A stretch of 64,000 nucleotides of DNA from MB1-2 sp046566065. GTDB taxonomy: Bacteria > Actinomycetota > CADDZG01 > WHSQ01. Below the pieces are notes generated by a model that had not been told where the DNA came from, searched no databases, and saw only the letters and a list, made by a program, of their open reading frames with translations. The position numbers and the translations under genes were made by a program. Shown one piece after another: positions 16,841 through 26,458 of the stretch (positions within the stretch are counted from its first letter, which is position 1; each line of letters opens with the position of its first letter). The DNA lies in the NCBI GenBank assembly GCA_046566065.1, contig JBKHXK010000011.1:5300-69299 (forward strand). The letters are read 5' to 3'.

Positions 16841-18036
16841 TGGTCAAGCGTCTGCGCAGGCGCAGCGAGCCGGCCAACCTCCCCCGCGGTGCTATCCGGG
16901 GTCGGGCGCGCGTGGACAAGAGGACGAAGGATCTGACGAAACGTCTGCAGCCCGGCGACATCGCAGTGATCGATCACGAAGACATCGATCGCATCGCTGC
17001 TGAGGGACTCGTTCAGAAGCAGGTGAAGGCGGTCGTGAACGCGTCCCGTTCCTCGACGGGCCGGTACCCCAACCTGGGCCCGCTCCTGTTGTGCTCCGCC
17101 GGGTTGCATGTGATCGACGAAGCCGGGCCGGGCGTGATGACGATCGCGGAGGGGGCAAAGGTCGTGGTGGACGGCGACCGGGTGTACAGACAGAACGGCG
17201 AGGGCCTGGTCGAGATCGCGCGGGGGAAGTTGCTTACCCTCCAGGATGCCGAGAAGAAGCTCGATCTTGCGAAGCAATCGATCTCCACCGAGCTGGAGCG
17301 CTTCGCGGAGAACACGATCGGCTACATCAAAGACGAGCGCGATGTTCTCCTGGAAGCGGCCCGCCTTCCCGAGGTCAAGACCGATTTCCACGGGCGGCAC
17401 GTATTGATCGTGGTCCGGGGTTACGACTACAAGGACGACCTCGCCGCTCTGACCGCCTACATAAGAGAGGTGCGTCCTCTCCTGATCGGGGTCGATGGGG
17501 GAGCGGACGCGCTGATGGATGCCGGTTTGAAGCCCGACATGATCATCGGAGACATGGACTCGGTTACGACCGAGACCCTGTTGGCGGGGGCCGAGCTGGT
17601 CGTCCACGCTTACTCCGGCGGGCACGCGCCGGGGTTGGAGCGCCTCGAGGCGTTGGGGCTTCCGGCGATCACGTTCGAAGCGTCGGGCACCTCCGAAGAC
17701 ATCGCGATGCTCCTGGCTTTCGAGAGGGGGGCGGAGCTGATCGTCGCGGTGGGCACCCACGCCAACCTGATCGAGTTCCTCGACAAGGGCCGGAAGGGGA
17801 TGGCGTCCACGTTCTTGGTGCGGCTGCGCGTGGGTCCGATCCTCGTGGATGCCAAAGGTGTGAGCAGGCTCTATCGCGGTCGGATCCGTCGTTCGGACCT
17901 GTTGCTGTTCGTGATGGCAGCGCTGGTCACGATGGCGATCGTGGTCTCGGTGACGCCGCCGGTCCGGTTGGACCTCGAGATCTACTGGGAGCAGTTCAGA
18001 GATTTCCTCTTCAACATCAGGCAGGCGATCTTCTGA
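16837..18036 (+). CDS. steA: SteA-like cytokinetic ring/septation protein (Rv1697 family)
   Basis: 399 residues: a thiamine pyrophosphokinase-like fold (GVDGGADALMDAGLKPDMI then IGDMDSV) and a single C-terminal membrane helix (DLLLFVMAALVTMAIVVSV) near residues 360-380. In Corynebacterium SteA and SteB form a complex at the septum that controls the peptidoglycan hydrolase RipA. Position directly between recN and steB is as in mycobacteria. The TPK-like domain probably binds nucleotide but is not expected to be a biosynthetic enzyme. Confidence 0.8.
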   Translation: MMVKRLRRRSEPANLPRGAIRGRARVDKRTKDLTKRLQPGDIAVIDHEDIDRIAAEGLVQKQVKAVVNASRSSTGRYPNLGPLLLCSAGLHVIDEAGPGVMTIAEGAKVVVDGDRVYRQNGEGLVEIARGKLLTLQDAEKKLDLAKQSISTELERFAENTIGYIKDERDVLLEAARLPEVKTDFHGRHVLIVVRGYDYKDDLAALTAYIREVRPLLIGVDGGADALMDAGLKPDMIIGDMDSVTTETLLAGAELVVHAYSGGHAPGLERLEALGLPAITFEASGTSEDIAMLLAFERGAELIVAVGTHANLIEFLDKGRKGMASTFLVRLRVGPILVDAKGVSRLYRGRIRRSDLLLFVMAALVTMAIVVSVTPPVRLDLEIYWEQFRDFLFNIRQAIF

Positions 18037-18974
18037 TCGATTTCCGGTACCACCTCATCTCTCTGATCGCGGTCTTCCTCGCGCTCGGTCTCGGCATCCT
18101 CATGGGCTCGGTCGTGCTTAGCGACCGCTACGTCGCTCGGCTGGAGAGCCGGGTGAAGGGGATCGAGGCGCAACTCGACGAGCGCAGGGAAGACATCGTG
18201 GACCTGAACGATCGTCTCGACGTCCTGCAGGACTTCTCGGCCGAGGCGCAGACGCGCATGTTGGACCGCTCCCTGATCGGACGCGAGATCGTTGCGATCG
18301 AGCTGCCGGGTGCCGATGGGAAGCTTCGAGAGACGCTGATCGATGCCATCGAGACTGCGGACGGAGCCCTGACCACCACGATCCGGCTGACCGAACGTTT
18401 CGCGCTCGAGGACGAAGGGGCGCGCCAAGACCTCGCCGCCATCTTGGACTCGCCTGCAACGGACGCGGCCGAACTGCGCGCGGCCGCCGCTTTCGCCCTC
18501 GGACAGCGAGCTGCCGCGGCCACCCAGCGTCTTGACTCTGGACGCAGCGGCTTCGGATCGCTGCGGTTCGAGACGCTCGTCGACGATCTGGAGGCTGCCG
18601 ATCTCGTGGACGTCACGGCCGAGGAGGACGCTCTGGTTCCTTCAGATGCCGCTTTCCTCATCCTGGGCGGGGCGGCCGACGACCCGACCGTGGGTACGGG
18701 CGAGTTCTCGGTCGAGCTGGCTTCTACGCTGGCCTCCAGAGGAGCGCCCGTGGTCGTCACCGAGACCGCCGACAGCGTCTGGCAGCTGGTGCAGGCCGTG
18801 AGAGACGATGCCGATGCCGTGTCTACCGTGACCACGGTGGAAGCGGGCGAATCCGTGCCCGGTCAGATCGGAGTCGTGCTGGGCCTCGAGCTGGCGATCG
18901 ACGGCGTGACCGGCCACTACGGCAGCGGCGACGGGGCGACCGCTATCGTGCCGCCTCCCACCTCCGAAGGGTGA
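18033..18974 (+). CDS. SteB/MctB-like protein (Rv1698 family), probable CTG start
   Basis: 313 residues. The N-terminus has one membrane helix (LISLIAVFLALGLGILMGSVVL) followed by a coiled coil (LESRVKGIEAQLDERR) and a periplasmic alpha/beta domain. Mycobacterial Rv1698 was first described as an outer-membrane copper protein (MctB), and its corynebacterial relative as SteB, partner of SteA. No ATG, GTG or TTG exists in frame before the helix; CTG at 18033 overlaps the steA stop (CTGA), matching the family N-terminus (MISLRxH...), and AGGCAGG lies about 7 nt upstream. An ATC directly after it is an alternative. Confidence 0.75.
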   Translation: MIDFRYHLISLIAVFLALGLGILMGSVVLSDRYVARLESRVKGIEAQLDERREDIVDLNDRLDVLQDFSAEAQTRMLDRSLIGREIVAIELPGADGKLRETLIDAIETADGALTTTIRLTERFALEDEGARQDLAAILDSPATDAAELRAAAAFALGQRAAAATQRLDSGRSGFGSLRFETLVDDLEAADLVDVTAEEDALVPSDAAFLILGGAADDPTVGTGEFSVELASTLASRGAPVVVTETADSVWQLVQAVRDDADAVSTVTTVEAGESVPGQIGVVLGLELAIDGVTGHYGSGDGATAIVPPPTSEG

Positions 18975-20575
18975 GCGAGGAGAGGTCTCTCGCCAGGGGG
19001 GCCGCGGTGATCACCATCGCTACCGCGCTCTCCAGGCTCACCGGCTTCGTTCGCGTGATCGTCGTCGCGGCTGCGATGGGGACGACGTTCCTGGCCAACA
19101 CGTACCAGACCGCGAACACCGCGCCGAACGTCGTTTTCGAGCTCGTCGCCGCCGGCGTTCTGACGTCCGTGTTCGTGCCTACCTTCGTGGACTACCTCGT
19201 GAAGGGACGTCGGGAGGAGGGCTGGGACGCGGCCAACGCTCTGGCCTCCGCGGCGTTGGTGGCTCTGGTGGCTCTGTCGGTGGTGTTGGCCTTGGCGGCT
19301 CCGTGGGTGATGCGGCTGCTCACGATCGGCGTCACGGACCCTCGTTTGCGGAGCGATGAGATCGCTCTCGGTTCGACCTTCCTCAGGCTCTTCGCCCCAC
19401 AGGTCGCGTTCTATGGCGTTGGGATGATCATGACTGGAGCGCTGCACGCACATCGCCGCTTCGCGCTGCCCGCCTTCGCTCCGATCTTCAACAACATCGT
19501 GGTCATCGCCGTCTATCTCACCTACGCGGCGATGCGGGGAAGCGAGGAGCCCAGCGTCGGCGAGATCTCGGACGGGGAGGTCCTTCTGCTGGGGGCCGGG
19601 ACCACGGCGGGGGTCGTAGCGATGACCGTCTGCCTGGTTCCACAGTTGGCCCGGCTCGGCTGGCGCTACCGCTTCCGCCTCGATCTGGGCCACCCGGCGG
19701 TCCGGCGCGGCGCGCGTCTCGGCGTGTGGGCTCTGGGATATGCGGGCGGATACCAGGCAGGACTGATCGTCGTCTTGCTGTTGGCCAACCGGATCGAGGG
19801 AGGCGTGGCCGCCTATCAATGGGCTTTCACCTTCTTCTATCTTCCACACGCTCTGTTCGCTATCCCCATATTCCACGTGTTGTTTACGGCTATGTCCGAA
19901 CACGCTGCCTTGGGAGAGGAGGCACGTTTCACAGAGCGTCTGAGTGACGGTCTCGGGATGCTCGCGTTCCTGTTGCTTCCCATCTCGGGGTTCTTGATCG
20001 CAGCCGCGCATGTGTTGATCCGCGTGACTCTGGAATATGGGGTGATGACGGGGGCGGGTTCGACTCAGGTGGCGCGTGTGCTGGTCGCCTTCGCCGTCGG
20101 CCTTCCCACTTATTCGGCCTTCCTAGTGCTCACCCGCGCGTTCTACGCGGTCGGCGATGTCAGAACCCCGGCGCTCGTCAACGCGGCCGCGGTCGCGCTT
20201 GCCAGCGCTCTCGGCGCGGCCTTCTTCTTCTGGTTCCCGGACGATCGCGGGGTCGAAGGTCTCGCCCTCGGGCACTCCGTCGGGTTCGCGGTTGGTTCGG
20301 TGCTGTTGGGGCGGGTCTTCCGCCGTCGATGGGGTGAGCACGTGAGCGGCGCGCTGGTACCTCGATGGGGCCGGGCCATGCTGTGGACCTGCGTGTCCGC
20401 GCTGGCTGCGTCGGCCCTGGTCGGTTTCGCTCCGGGATCCACCAAACCGGGGGCGGTGGCATCTCTCGTGCTCGCGGCCGCAGCAGCCGCCGTCGTCTAT
20501 CTCGTCGGCATGAGGCTGTCGGGATCGCCGGAGCTCGGCCGGGCTCTGTCGCTGCTTCCGGGGCGCGCGCGGTGA
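18971..20575 (+). CDS. murJ: Lipid II flippase MurJ/MviN family
   Basis: 534 residues with about fourteen membrane helices. MurJ hallmarks are the opening ALSRLTGFVRVIVVAAAMG, the NTAPNVVFELVAAGVLTSV segment and QVAFYGVGMIMTGALHAHRRF around TM5. It flips lipid-linked peptidoglycan precursor across the membrane. It starts at GTG 18971 overlapping the steB stop (GTGA). Unlike mycobacterial MviN, no C-terminal kinase-like domain is attached. Placement next to SteAB rather than near the origin is notable. Confidence 0.9.
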   Translation: MSEERSLARGAAVITIATALSRLTGFVRVIVVAAAMGTTFLANTYQTANTAPNVVFELVAAGVLTSVFVPTFVDYLVKGRREEGWDAANALASAALVALVALSVVLALAAPWVMRLLTIGVTDPRLRSDEIALGSTFLRLFAPQVAFYGVGMIMTGALHAHRRFALPAFAPIFNNIVVIAVYLTYAAMRGSEEPSVGEISDGEVLLLGAGTTAGVVAMTVCLVPQLARLGWRYRFRLDLGHPAVRRGARLGVWALGYAGGYQAGLIVVLLLANRIEGGVAAYQWAFTFFYLPHALFAIPIFHVLFTAMSEHAALGEEARFTERLSDGLGMLAFLLLPISGFLIAAAHVLIRVTLEYGVMTGAGSTQVARVLVAFAVGLPTYSAFLVLTRAFYAVGDVRTPALVNAAAVALASALGAAFFFWFPDDRGVEGLALGHSVGFAVGSVLLGRVFRRRWGEHVSGALVPRWGRAMLWTCVSALAASALVGFAPGSTKPGAVASLVLAAAAAAVVYLVGMRLSGSPELGRALSLLPGRAR

Positions 20576-21669
20576 GCGTCCGGGTGCTGCAGGTGCTTGG
20601 ACGATCGGCGGGTGGCATCGCTCGCCATGTGGCTCAGGTGCTCGAAGCGCTGGACGGAGCCGACGGCCTGACCGTCGACGTTGCCTGTCCACCGGATCTG
20701 CCGATCGCGATGCCGAAAGGTTCTCACGATCTGGTGATCCCGGACGGTCTCGGGGGACATGTGGGAGCGATCCGCGCCTTGCGCTCGATCGTGGCAGGCA
20801 ATGGTTACACGGTCGTTCACGCCCACGGTCTGCGCGCCGGCATCGACTCCGCCTTCGCGGCGAAGGGTCACGCACCCAGCATCACCACGGTCCACAATCT
20901 CGTCCGATCGGAGATCGCGGGTAAGAGGGCGGTGGTGGACCGTTGGGCCGAGCCGCTGGTCGTGCGGCTGTCGGATCGCACACTCGCGGTCTCCGAAGAG
21001 ATCGCCTCCCGGTTGCGCCGGGCCGCTTCGAGCCGAGCGGACAAGATCGAGGTCCTTTACCTGGGCATCGGTGCCGCTCCCACGGTGAGAAAGACGAGAG
21101 CCGAGGTGAGGGCCGAGCTGGGTCTCGGCGAGGACCGGCATCTCGCGGTCGCCGTCGCTCGCCTCGCACCGCAGAAAGCCTTGACGGTCCTGTTCGACGC
21201 GATCGCGCTCACGGCCGCACCCGTGACGCTGGCAGTACTAGGGGAGGGCCCCCTCGAAGAGGAGCTTCGCTCTTACGTGGCTCACATCGGCTTGAACGAA
21301 GAGGTCCGGTTCTTGGGCTTCCGACCCGACGTAGCGGATGTCGTGGCGGCCGCCGACGTCTTCTGTCTGTCCTCGATCTGGGAAGGCGTCCCCCTGGCGG
21401 CACAAGAGTCGATCCTGCTGGGCACGCCGATCGTCTCGACCGACGTCGGGGGGATGAGCGAGTTGATCGTAGATCGTCTCTCCGGTCGCTTGGTCCCTCC
21501 AGGGGATGCCACCTCGTTGGCAGCGGCGATCGACGAGGTGTGCCTGTCGGAGCAGATCGGGCAGGCCTACGTCGCGCGCGCGAGGAGCGATCTCGCGGAG
21601 CGGTTCTCCACCGAGAGGATGCTGAACCGCCTCCGCGAGCTTTACTTGGGGGGCGGCCGTGCGTCGTAA
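20572..21669 (+). CDS. Glycosyltransferase family 4 (GT-B)
   Basis: 365 residues with GT-B fold. The N-terminal domain opens VRVLQVLGRSAGGIARHV, the typical acceptor-side loop; the C-terminal domain carries ARLAPQKALTVLFDAI and the EX7E motif region SSIWEGVPLAAQESILLGTP, which binds the nucleotide sugar. GTG at 20572 overlaps the murJ stop (GTGA). It probably adds a hexose to an envelope lipid or polymer; neighbours MurJ and a MraY-like enzyme support an envelope role. The donor is not determinable. Confidence 0.85.
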   Translation: MSVRVLQVLGRSAGGIARHVAQVLEALDGADGLTVDVACPPDLPIAMPKGSHDLVIPDGLGGHVGAIRALRSIVAGNGYTVVHAHGLRAGIDSAFAAKGHAPSITTVHNLVRSEIAGKRAVVDRWAEPLVVRLSDRTLAVSEEIASRLRRAASSRADKIEVLYLGIGAAPTVRKTRAEVRAELGLGEDRHLAVAVARLAPQKALTVLFDAIALTAAPVTLAVLGEGPLEEELRSYVAHIGLNEEVRFLGFRPDVADVVAAADVFCLSSIWEGVPLAAQESILLGTPIVSTDVGGMSELIVDRLSGRLVPPGDATSLAAAIDEVCLSEQIGQAYVARARSDLAERFSTERMLNRLRELYLGGGRAS

Positions 21670-23848
21670 GACGGCTCTGGCGGGGGTCCTTGTCGTTGCG
21701 CTCGCTCCTCTCCTACAGCAGCCGGCTCTGGCTCAGGAGACGTGCGCGCGGGTCGTGATGTTCGCCCTTCCTACCGTTACCTGGGAGGAGATCGCGGAGA
21801 GAGAGCCACCGCACCTGCTCGCGTTGGCAGACCGGGGCGCGCTCGGCTCGATCTCGGTGCGGACGAACTCCTCGCGCACCACATATGCGTCGGGCTTCGC
21901 GACGATCGGAGCCGGGACGCGTATGGACGTACCACCAGGAGCGGGACTCGTTGCGGACGGGATCTCGGAGGGCTTCGCCTCCGTGACCGTAGGCGGTCTG
22001 GACCGGATCGAAGACCTGGCCGCGGAGCAGGGATACAGCTCCGCACGACCGGGAGCGTTGGGCGAAGCGTTGGAGGGCTCTGAAGAGGTCGGCGAGCATG
22101 CCGCGGTGGGCAACGCCGACCCCGGGAGCGACCCCCCCTCGCCGGCGGTGTCCGTGAGTCATGTGGCGCTGGCGGCGATGGATGCGGAGGGAGAGGTCCC
22201 GCGCGCCGCGATCGGGGGGGACCTGCTGCGTGAGGACTCCTCCGCTCCCTACGGGGTTCGCACCGACGAGGGGTCGATCGAGGCCGCGGTCGACGAGGTG
22301 CTGGACGAGCGATGCAGCGTCCTGATCGTCGATCACGGGGACCTCATACGGGTCGATCGCGCGGCGGCGTCGGGTCTGGAGTTGGAAGGCGATGCGCGGG
22401 AGGTAGCGCTGATGGCCGCCGACGACCTGTTGGGTCACGTCCTGGCGCGGTTGGATTTGGACAGGGACCTGTTGCTGGTGGCCTCGACGGCGTCTCCTCT
22501 CGCGGTCGACGAGGTCCATTTCGGCGTCGCGTTGGCTGCGGGTCCCGGATTCCCCGCCGGCGCCACCATGAGCTCCCCCTCGACGCGTCGCGCCGGCATG
22601 GTGACCCTGCCCGATATCGCGCCGACGATGCTCGCTCATCTGGGCATCCCGCGACCTGGATCGATGTTGGGGCGCGCGTGGCACGCCGACGGCCTCCAAG
22701 AGGGGGACAGGATCGCGACCGCGGTCGACCTCGATAGAGAATCGGTGTTCATCGATGCCATCCGAACGCCGGTCTCGACCGCGTTCGTCCTGTTCCAACT
22801 GCTCGTCTACGCGGCCACGATCTGGGTGTTGTCGCGCCGAGAGCGTGGACGAGGTGAAGGTCGTGGCTTCCAACGCGTCCTGCAATCCGCCGCGCTGTTC
22901 CTGGCTGCGTTCCCGCTGTCCACCTACGCGGCGGGCGTCGTTCAGGGACATCCGATCGGAGCGGGCGGCTACACCGCCCTGCTCGTTGGACTGACGCTTC
23001 TGATCGTCGGGCTCGCCAGCACCGCAACTGGAGATCCGCTCCAGCGACTGCTGATCGTGGTGGGCGCGACGTTCACCGTCCTCGTGCTCGATCTGGTCTT
23101 CGGTGCTCCTCTCCAGCTGAACACCGTCTTCAGCTACTCGCCGATCGTGGCCGGGCGCTTCGCCGGCATCGGCAACATCGGCTTCGCGATCCTCGCAGCC
23201 AGCAGCTTGCTGACCGGCGCGCTGATCGTCCATGTTCTGGGCGATTCGGGCAGGGCGCTCGCGGCGGTGGCTTTCCTGTTCGCTCTGACCGTGGTGGTCG
23301 ACGGAGCTCCACAGTTCGGAAGCGACGTGGGTGGGGCGATCGCGCTCGTTCCCGGTCTCGCGATCTCGTGGCTGTTGATCGCGGGACGTCGGCCATCGTG
23401 GAAGGCGGTCGCTCTCGCGCTGTTGGGCGGTCTGGTGGTGCTCGGCGGTTTCCTCGCCCTGGATCTGGCGCGCCCCGAGGAATCCAGGACGCATCTGGCC
23501 AGACTGTTCGAAGACGTGCGCAGTGGTGGGGGACAGGTCTTCAAGGACGCGATCACGCGCAAGGTCCGCACGAACCTGCGCGTGCTCGGGTCCACGATCT
23601 GGACCTTCGTGGTGCCGCCCGCGCTGGGACTCCTCGCTTGGCTGCTTCTGCGGCCTCGGTGGCAGTGGCTCTCGCGGACCTTCCCGAAGGTACGTGCCGG
23701 GCTGCTGAGCGGCCTGGTCATGGCGGTGTTGGGTTACGCGGTGAACGATTCCGGCATCGTGATCCCCGCGATGATGTTCTCCTACCTCGTTCCGGTAGCG
23801 GTGCTGGCCCATCTCTCGCATCAGGCCGACCAGCAGGAGGGCGCGTGA
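21659..23848 (+). CDS. Alkaline-phosphatase-superfamily-like extracellular domain fused to a polytopic membrane domain
   Basis: 729 residues. A signal peptide (ALAGVLVVALAPLLQQPALA) leads to an extracytoplasmic domain of about 330 residues with the overall order of the alkaline phosphatase superfamily: an opening strand with LLALADRGALG, ATIGAGTR, LIVDHGD and a final LPDIAPTMLAHLGI. The expected first metal-binding Asp and nucleophile are not evident (FALPTVTW), so activity is doubtful. About nine to ten membrane helices follow from residue 375. Start GTG at 21659 overlaps the glycosyltransferase by 11 bp. It sits in an envelope glycan operon; role unknown. Confidence 0.65.
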   Translation: MRRKTALAGVLVVALAPLLQQPALAQETCARVVMFALPTVTWEEIAEREPPHLLALADRGALGSISVRTNSSRTTYASGFATIGAGTRMDVPPGAGLVADGISEGFASVTVGGLDRIEDLAAEQGYSSARPGALGEALEGSEEVGEHAAVGNADPGSDPPSPAVSVSHVALAAMDAEGEVPRAAIGGDLLREDSSAPYGVRTDEGSIEAAVDEVLDERCSVLIVDHGDLIRVDRAAASGLELEGDAREVALMAADDLLGHVLARLDLDRDLLLVASTASPLAVDEVHFGVALAAGPGFPAGATMSSPSTRRAGMVTLPDIAPTMLAHLGIPRPGSMLGRAWHADGLQEGDRIATAVDLDRESVFIDAIRTPVSTAFVLFQLLVYAATIWVLSRRERGRGEGRGFQRVLQSAALFLAAFPLSTYAAGVVQGHPIGAGGYTALLVGLTLLIVGLASTATGDPLQRLLIVVGATFTVLVLDLVFGAPLQLNTVFSYSPIVAGRFAGIGNIGFAILAASSLLTGALIVHVLGDSGRALAAVAFLFALTVVVDGAPQFGSDVGGAIALVPGLAISWLLIAGRRPSWKAVALALLGGLVVLGGFLALDLARPEESRTHLARLFEDVRSGGGQVFKDAITRKVRTNLRVLGSTIWTFVVPPALGLLAWLLLRPRWQWLSRTFPKVRAGLLSGLVMAVLGYAVNDSGIVIPAMMFSYLVPVAVLAHLSHQADQQEGA

Positions 23849-24690
23849 GCCCCCAGCCGTTGCTCATGATCTTGGGGTCGGCTCTCCTGGGGTTCCTCGG
23901 CGCGTCGCTGCTCGTGCCGGTCTTCCTGAACGACCCGCCGAAGAGACTGATGAGGCGCAACGTCAACGGCCGCGAGGTCCCGGCCGTGCTCGGATGGCCT
24001 CTGGCCCTGGGAGGTGCGATCGCTCTCGTCTCCGTCGCCATAGCCGCCATGGCGGGATGGGATCCGGCGCCGAAAGGCGAGGTGACGCTCGCGCTCGCGG
24101 TCGTTCTGGCGGTCATGACGTCGGCCGGAGCGTGGGACGACCGGGGCGGGGATGAGAGCTCGCGCGGCTTCAAGGGACACCTGGGGGCTCTCGCTCGAGG
24201 CCGGATAACCGGCGGCGTCCTCAAGATCCTGGCCGGAGGGGTCGCCGGATTCGGAGCGGGGGCGATCCTGTTCCCGGGGGACCCGGCTCGGCTCGTGGCC
24301 ACGGCGGTCCTCGTCGCCTCGACCGCCAACCTCGTGAATCTCTTCGACCGGGCTCCGGGTCGGGCCGGAAAGGTCGCCTTGCTGCTGACGATCCCGCTCC
24401 TGGCCTTCGGTCACACGGGCTGGGCGATCGCAGCCGCGGGCATGGCCGGGGGCCTGCTCGCGTGCTTGCCGGTGGACCTGACAGAGCGAGCGATGCTCGG
24501 TGACGCCGGGGCGAACCCTCTCGGCGCGATCATCGGACTCGGCGTCGCGGTCTCGCTGGATGGTGCGGCGCTGTGGGTGGCGGCCGCTTCGATCGTGGGG
24601 CTGAATCTCGCCTCCGAGCGCTGGTCGTTCTCGCAGGCGATCGCGCGGACACCCTGGCTGGATCTCCTCGATCGGGCGGGTCGGAAATGA
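23845..24690 (+). CDS. MraY/WecA-like phosphoglycosyl transferase (polyprenyl-P family)
   Basis: 281 residues with eight or nine membrane helices. Family signs are the cytosolic loop WDDRGGDESSRGFKGHL (metal-binding Asp pair), NLVNLFDRAPGR and MLGDAGANPLGA, equivalent to the NLxDxxDG and GDxGS regions of MraY/WecA. Such enzymes transfer sugar-1-phosphate onto undecaprenyl phosphate. It is shorter than MraY (about 360) and belongs to a divergent actinobacterial branch. GTG at 23845 overlaps the preceding stop. Last gene of the operon. Confidence 0.75.
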   Translation: MSPQPLLMILGSALLGFLGASLLVPVFLNDPPKRLMRRNVNGREVPAVLGWPLALGGAIALVSVAIAAMAGWDPAPKGEVTLALAVVLAVMTSAGAWDDRGGDESSRGFKGHLGALARGRITGGVLKILAGGVAGFGAGAILFPGDPARLVATAVLVASTANLVNLFDRAPGRAGKVALLLTIPLLAFGHTGWAIAAAGMAGGLLACLPVDLTERAMLGDAGANPLGAIIGLGVAVSLDGAALWVAAASIVGLNLASERWSFSQAIARTPWLDLLDRAGRK

Positions 24691-24715
24691 GGGGAGCTGC
24701 GGCCCCCGCGTGCTA

Positions 24716-24817
24716 GCTTGGGATGACTTCCCCCAAGGTCGCCGGCAGCTTCGGCGTTGACCGGGTCGTGCCTTGGGGTGACGTCACCTATTGGCCGGCT
24801 CGACGGATGGAGGACAG
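24716..24817 (+). promoter_or_regulatory. pyrG leader with competing hairpins and a 12-bp palindrome
   Basis: CTTGGG (24717-24722) can pair with CCCAAG (24732-24737), while the overlapping CCCCAAGG (24731-24738) can instead pair with CCTTGGGG (24771-24778). The two stems are mutually exclusive. A perfect palindrome GGTGACGTCACC covers 24777-24788. GGAGG at 24809-24813 is the ribosome site for GTG 24818. The arrangement looks like an attenuator or protein operator, but no U-tract is present. Confidence 0.4.
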
Positions 24818-26458
24818 GTGGCGAAGCACGTTTTCGTAACGGGTGGGGTTGTGTCCAGCCTCGGCAAGGGCCTCACGGCCGCATCGGTCGGCCGGCTCCT
24901 CAAAGCCCGCGGGTTGAGGGTCATGATGCAGAAGCTCGACCCCTACATCAACGTCGACCCCGGCACCATGAACCCGTTCCAGCACGGCGAGGTGTTCGTC
25001 ACCGAGGACGGTGGCGAGACCGACCTCGACCTCGGCCATTACGAGCGTTTCATCGACGAGAACCTCTTCCGTGCCTCCAACGTCACCACCGGGGCGATCT
25101 ATTCGAACGTGATCGCCAAGGAGCGCCGTGGCGATTTCCTGGGCGACACCGTTCAGGTCATCCCTCACATCACGAACGCGATCAAGGAGCGTATCCGCTC
25201 GCTGGCCGAAGACTCGGGCGCCGACGTCCTGATCACGGAGATCGGCGGGACCGTCGGTGACATCGAATCCCTTCCGTTCCTCGAGGCCATCAGGCAGCTG
25301 CGGACAGAGCTCGGACGCGACGACACCTGCTACATCCACGTGACCCTGGTCCCCTGGATGGCGCCGGCCGAAGAGCTGAAGACGAAGCCCACCCAGCACT
25401 CCGTGCGCGAGCTCCGCAGTATCGGTATCCATCCGGATGCGATCGTCTGCCGCTCGGATCGTCCGATAAGCCCCGGGCTCAAGCGCAAGATCTCGCTTCT
25501 TTGCGACGTCCATACCGACGCGATCGTGTCGGCCGTCGACTCCAAGAACATCTACGAGATCCCACTCGTGATGCAGGCGGAGAACCTCGATGGCATCGTC
25601 ATGGATCGTCTCCGTATCGAGGCGCCGAACGAACCCGATATGGCGCAGTGGAGGGATCTCGTCTCGCGCATCGACGGCGCTACCGACTCGGTTCGGATCG
25701 GCGTGATCGGGAAGTACGTGACCCTGCCCGACGCATACCTGTCTGTGGTCGAGAGCCTGAAGCACGCCGGTTTCGCCCACGGCGTCGATGTCGACATCGC
25801 ATGGGTGGCCGCCGACGATCTGGAGACGGCGGATCTGGACGCGGTTCTGGGAGACCTCGACGGGATCCTGGTTCCCGGTGGCTTCGGGGTCCGGGGGATC
25901 GAGGGCAAGATCCTTGCCGCTCGCTACGCACGTGAGCACCACGTCCCGTTCTTCGGCATCTGTCTGGGCCTGCAGTGCGCGGTGATCGACTTCGCGCGTG
26001 GTGTGGCCGGCCTCGATTCGGCGAACTCGTCGGAGTTCGACGCCACGACGCAGTACCCGGTCGTCGACATCCTGGCGGGCCAAGACCTCGATCGCATGGG
26101 TGGAACGATGCGCTTGGGTGCGTACCCCTGCAAGCTCAAGCCCGGCTCGAAAGCGGCGAAGGCATACGGCACGGAGCTCGTGTACGAGCGTCACAGGCAT
26201 CGGTACGAGGTCAACCCGCGTCTGCGCAGGAAGCTCGAGGATGCCGGTTTGGTCTGCTCGGGCGAGTCACCCGACGGCACGCTGGTCGAGATCGTCGAGC
26301 TGCCGGATCATCCCTGGTTCGTGGCGGGGCAGTTCCACCCCGAGTTCAAGAGCCGTCCCGACCGCTCGCACCCTCTGTTCAGAGACTTCGTAGGAGCATC
26401 GCTGGCGGCCAAGAAGAGCTCGGTCACGGTCACCGACGAGGCGCAGGTCTCCTCCTAG
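24818..26458 (+). CDS. pyrG: CTP synthase
   Basis: 546 residues. The N-terminal synthetase domain begins HVFVTGGVVSSLGKG with its P-loop and contains the NPFQHGEVFVTEDGGETDLD region; the glutaminase domain has the nucleophile Cys in FGICLGLQ and the catalytic His/Glu in FHPEF. It makes CTP from UTP, ATP and glutamine. GTG at 24818 is chosen because GGAGG lies 4 nt upstream and it gives the standard N-terminus. The 127-bp leader upstream may regulate it. Confidence 0.95.
   Translation: MAKHVFVTGGVVSSLGKGLTAASVGRLLKARGLRVMMQKLDPYINVDPGTMNPFQHGEVFVTEDGGETDLDLGHYERFIDENLFRASNVTTGAIYSNVIAKERRGDFLGDTVQVIPHITNAIKERIRSLAEDSGADVLITEIGGTVGDIESLPFLEAIRQLRTELGRDDTCYIHVTLVPWMAPAEELKTKPTQHSVRELRSIGIHPDAIVCRSDRPISPGLKRKISLLCDVHTDAIVSAVDSKNIYEIPLVMQAENLDGIVMDRLRIEAPNEPDMAQWRDLVSRIDGATDSVRIGVIGKYVTLPDAYLSVVESLKHAGFAHGVDVDIAWVAADDLETADLDAVLGDLDGILVPGGFGVRGIEGKILAARYAREHHVPFFGICLGLQCAVIDFARGVAGLDSANSSEFDATTQYPVVDILAGQDLDRMGGTMRLGAYPCKLKPGSKAAKAYGTELVYERHRHRYEVNPRLRRKLEDAGLVCSGESPDGTLVEIVELPDHPWFVAGQFHPEFKSRPDRSHPLFRDFVGASLAAKKSSVTVTDEAQVSS

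Noticed and set aside
21713..23821. 702-residue minus-strand open frame
   Set aside because: Antisense shadow of the phosphatase-like membrane gene; low-complexity Arg/Gln/His-rich product.
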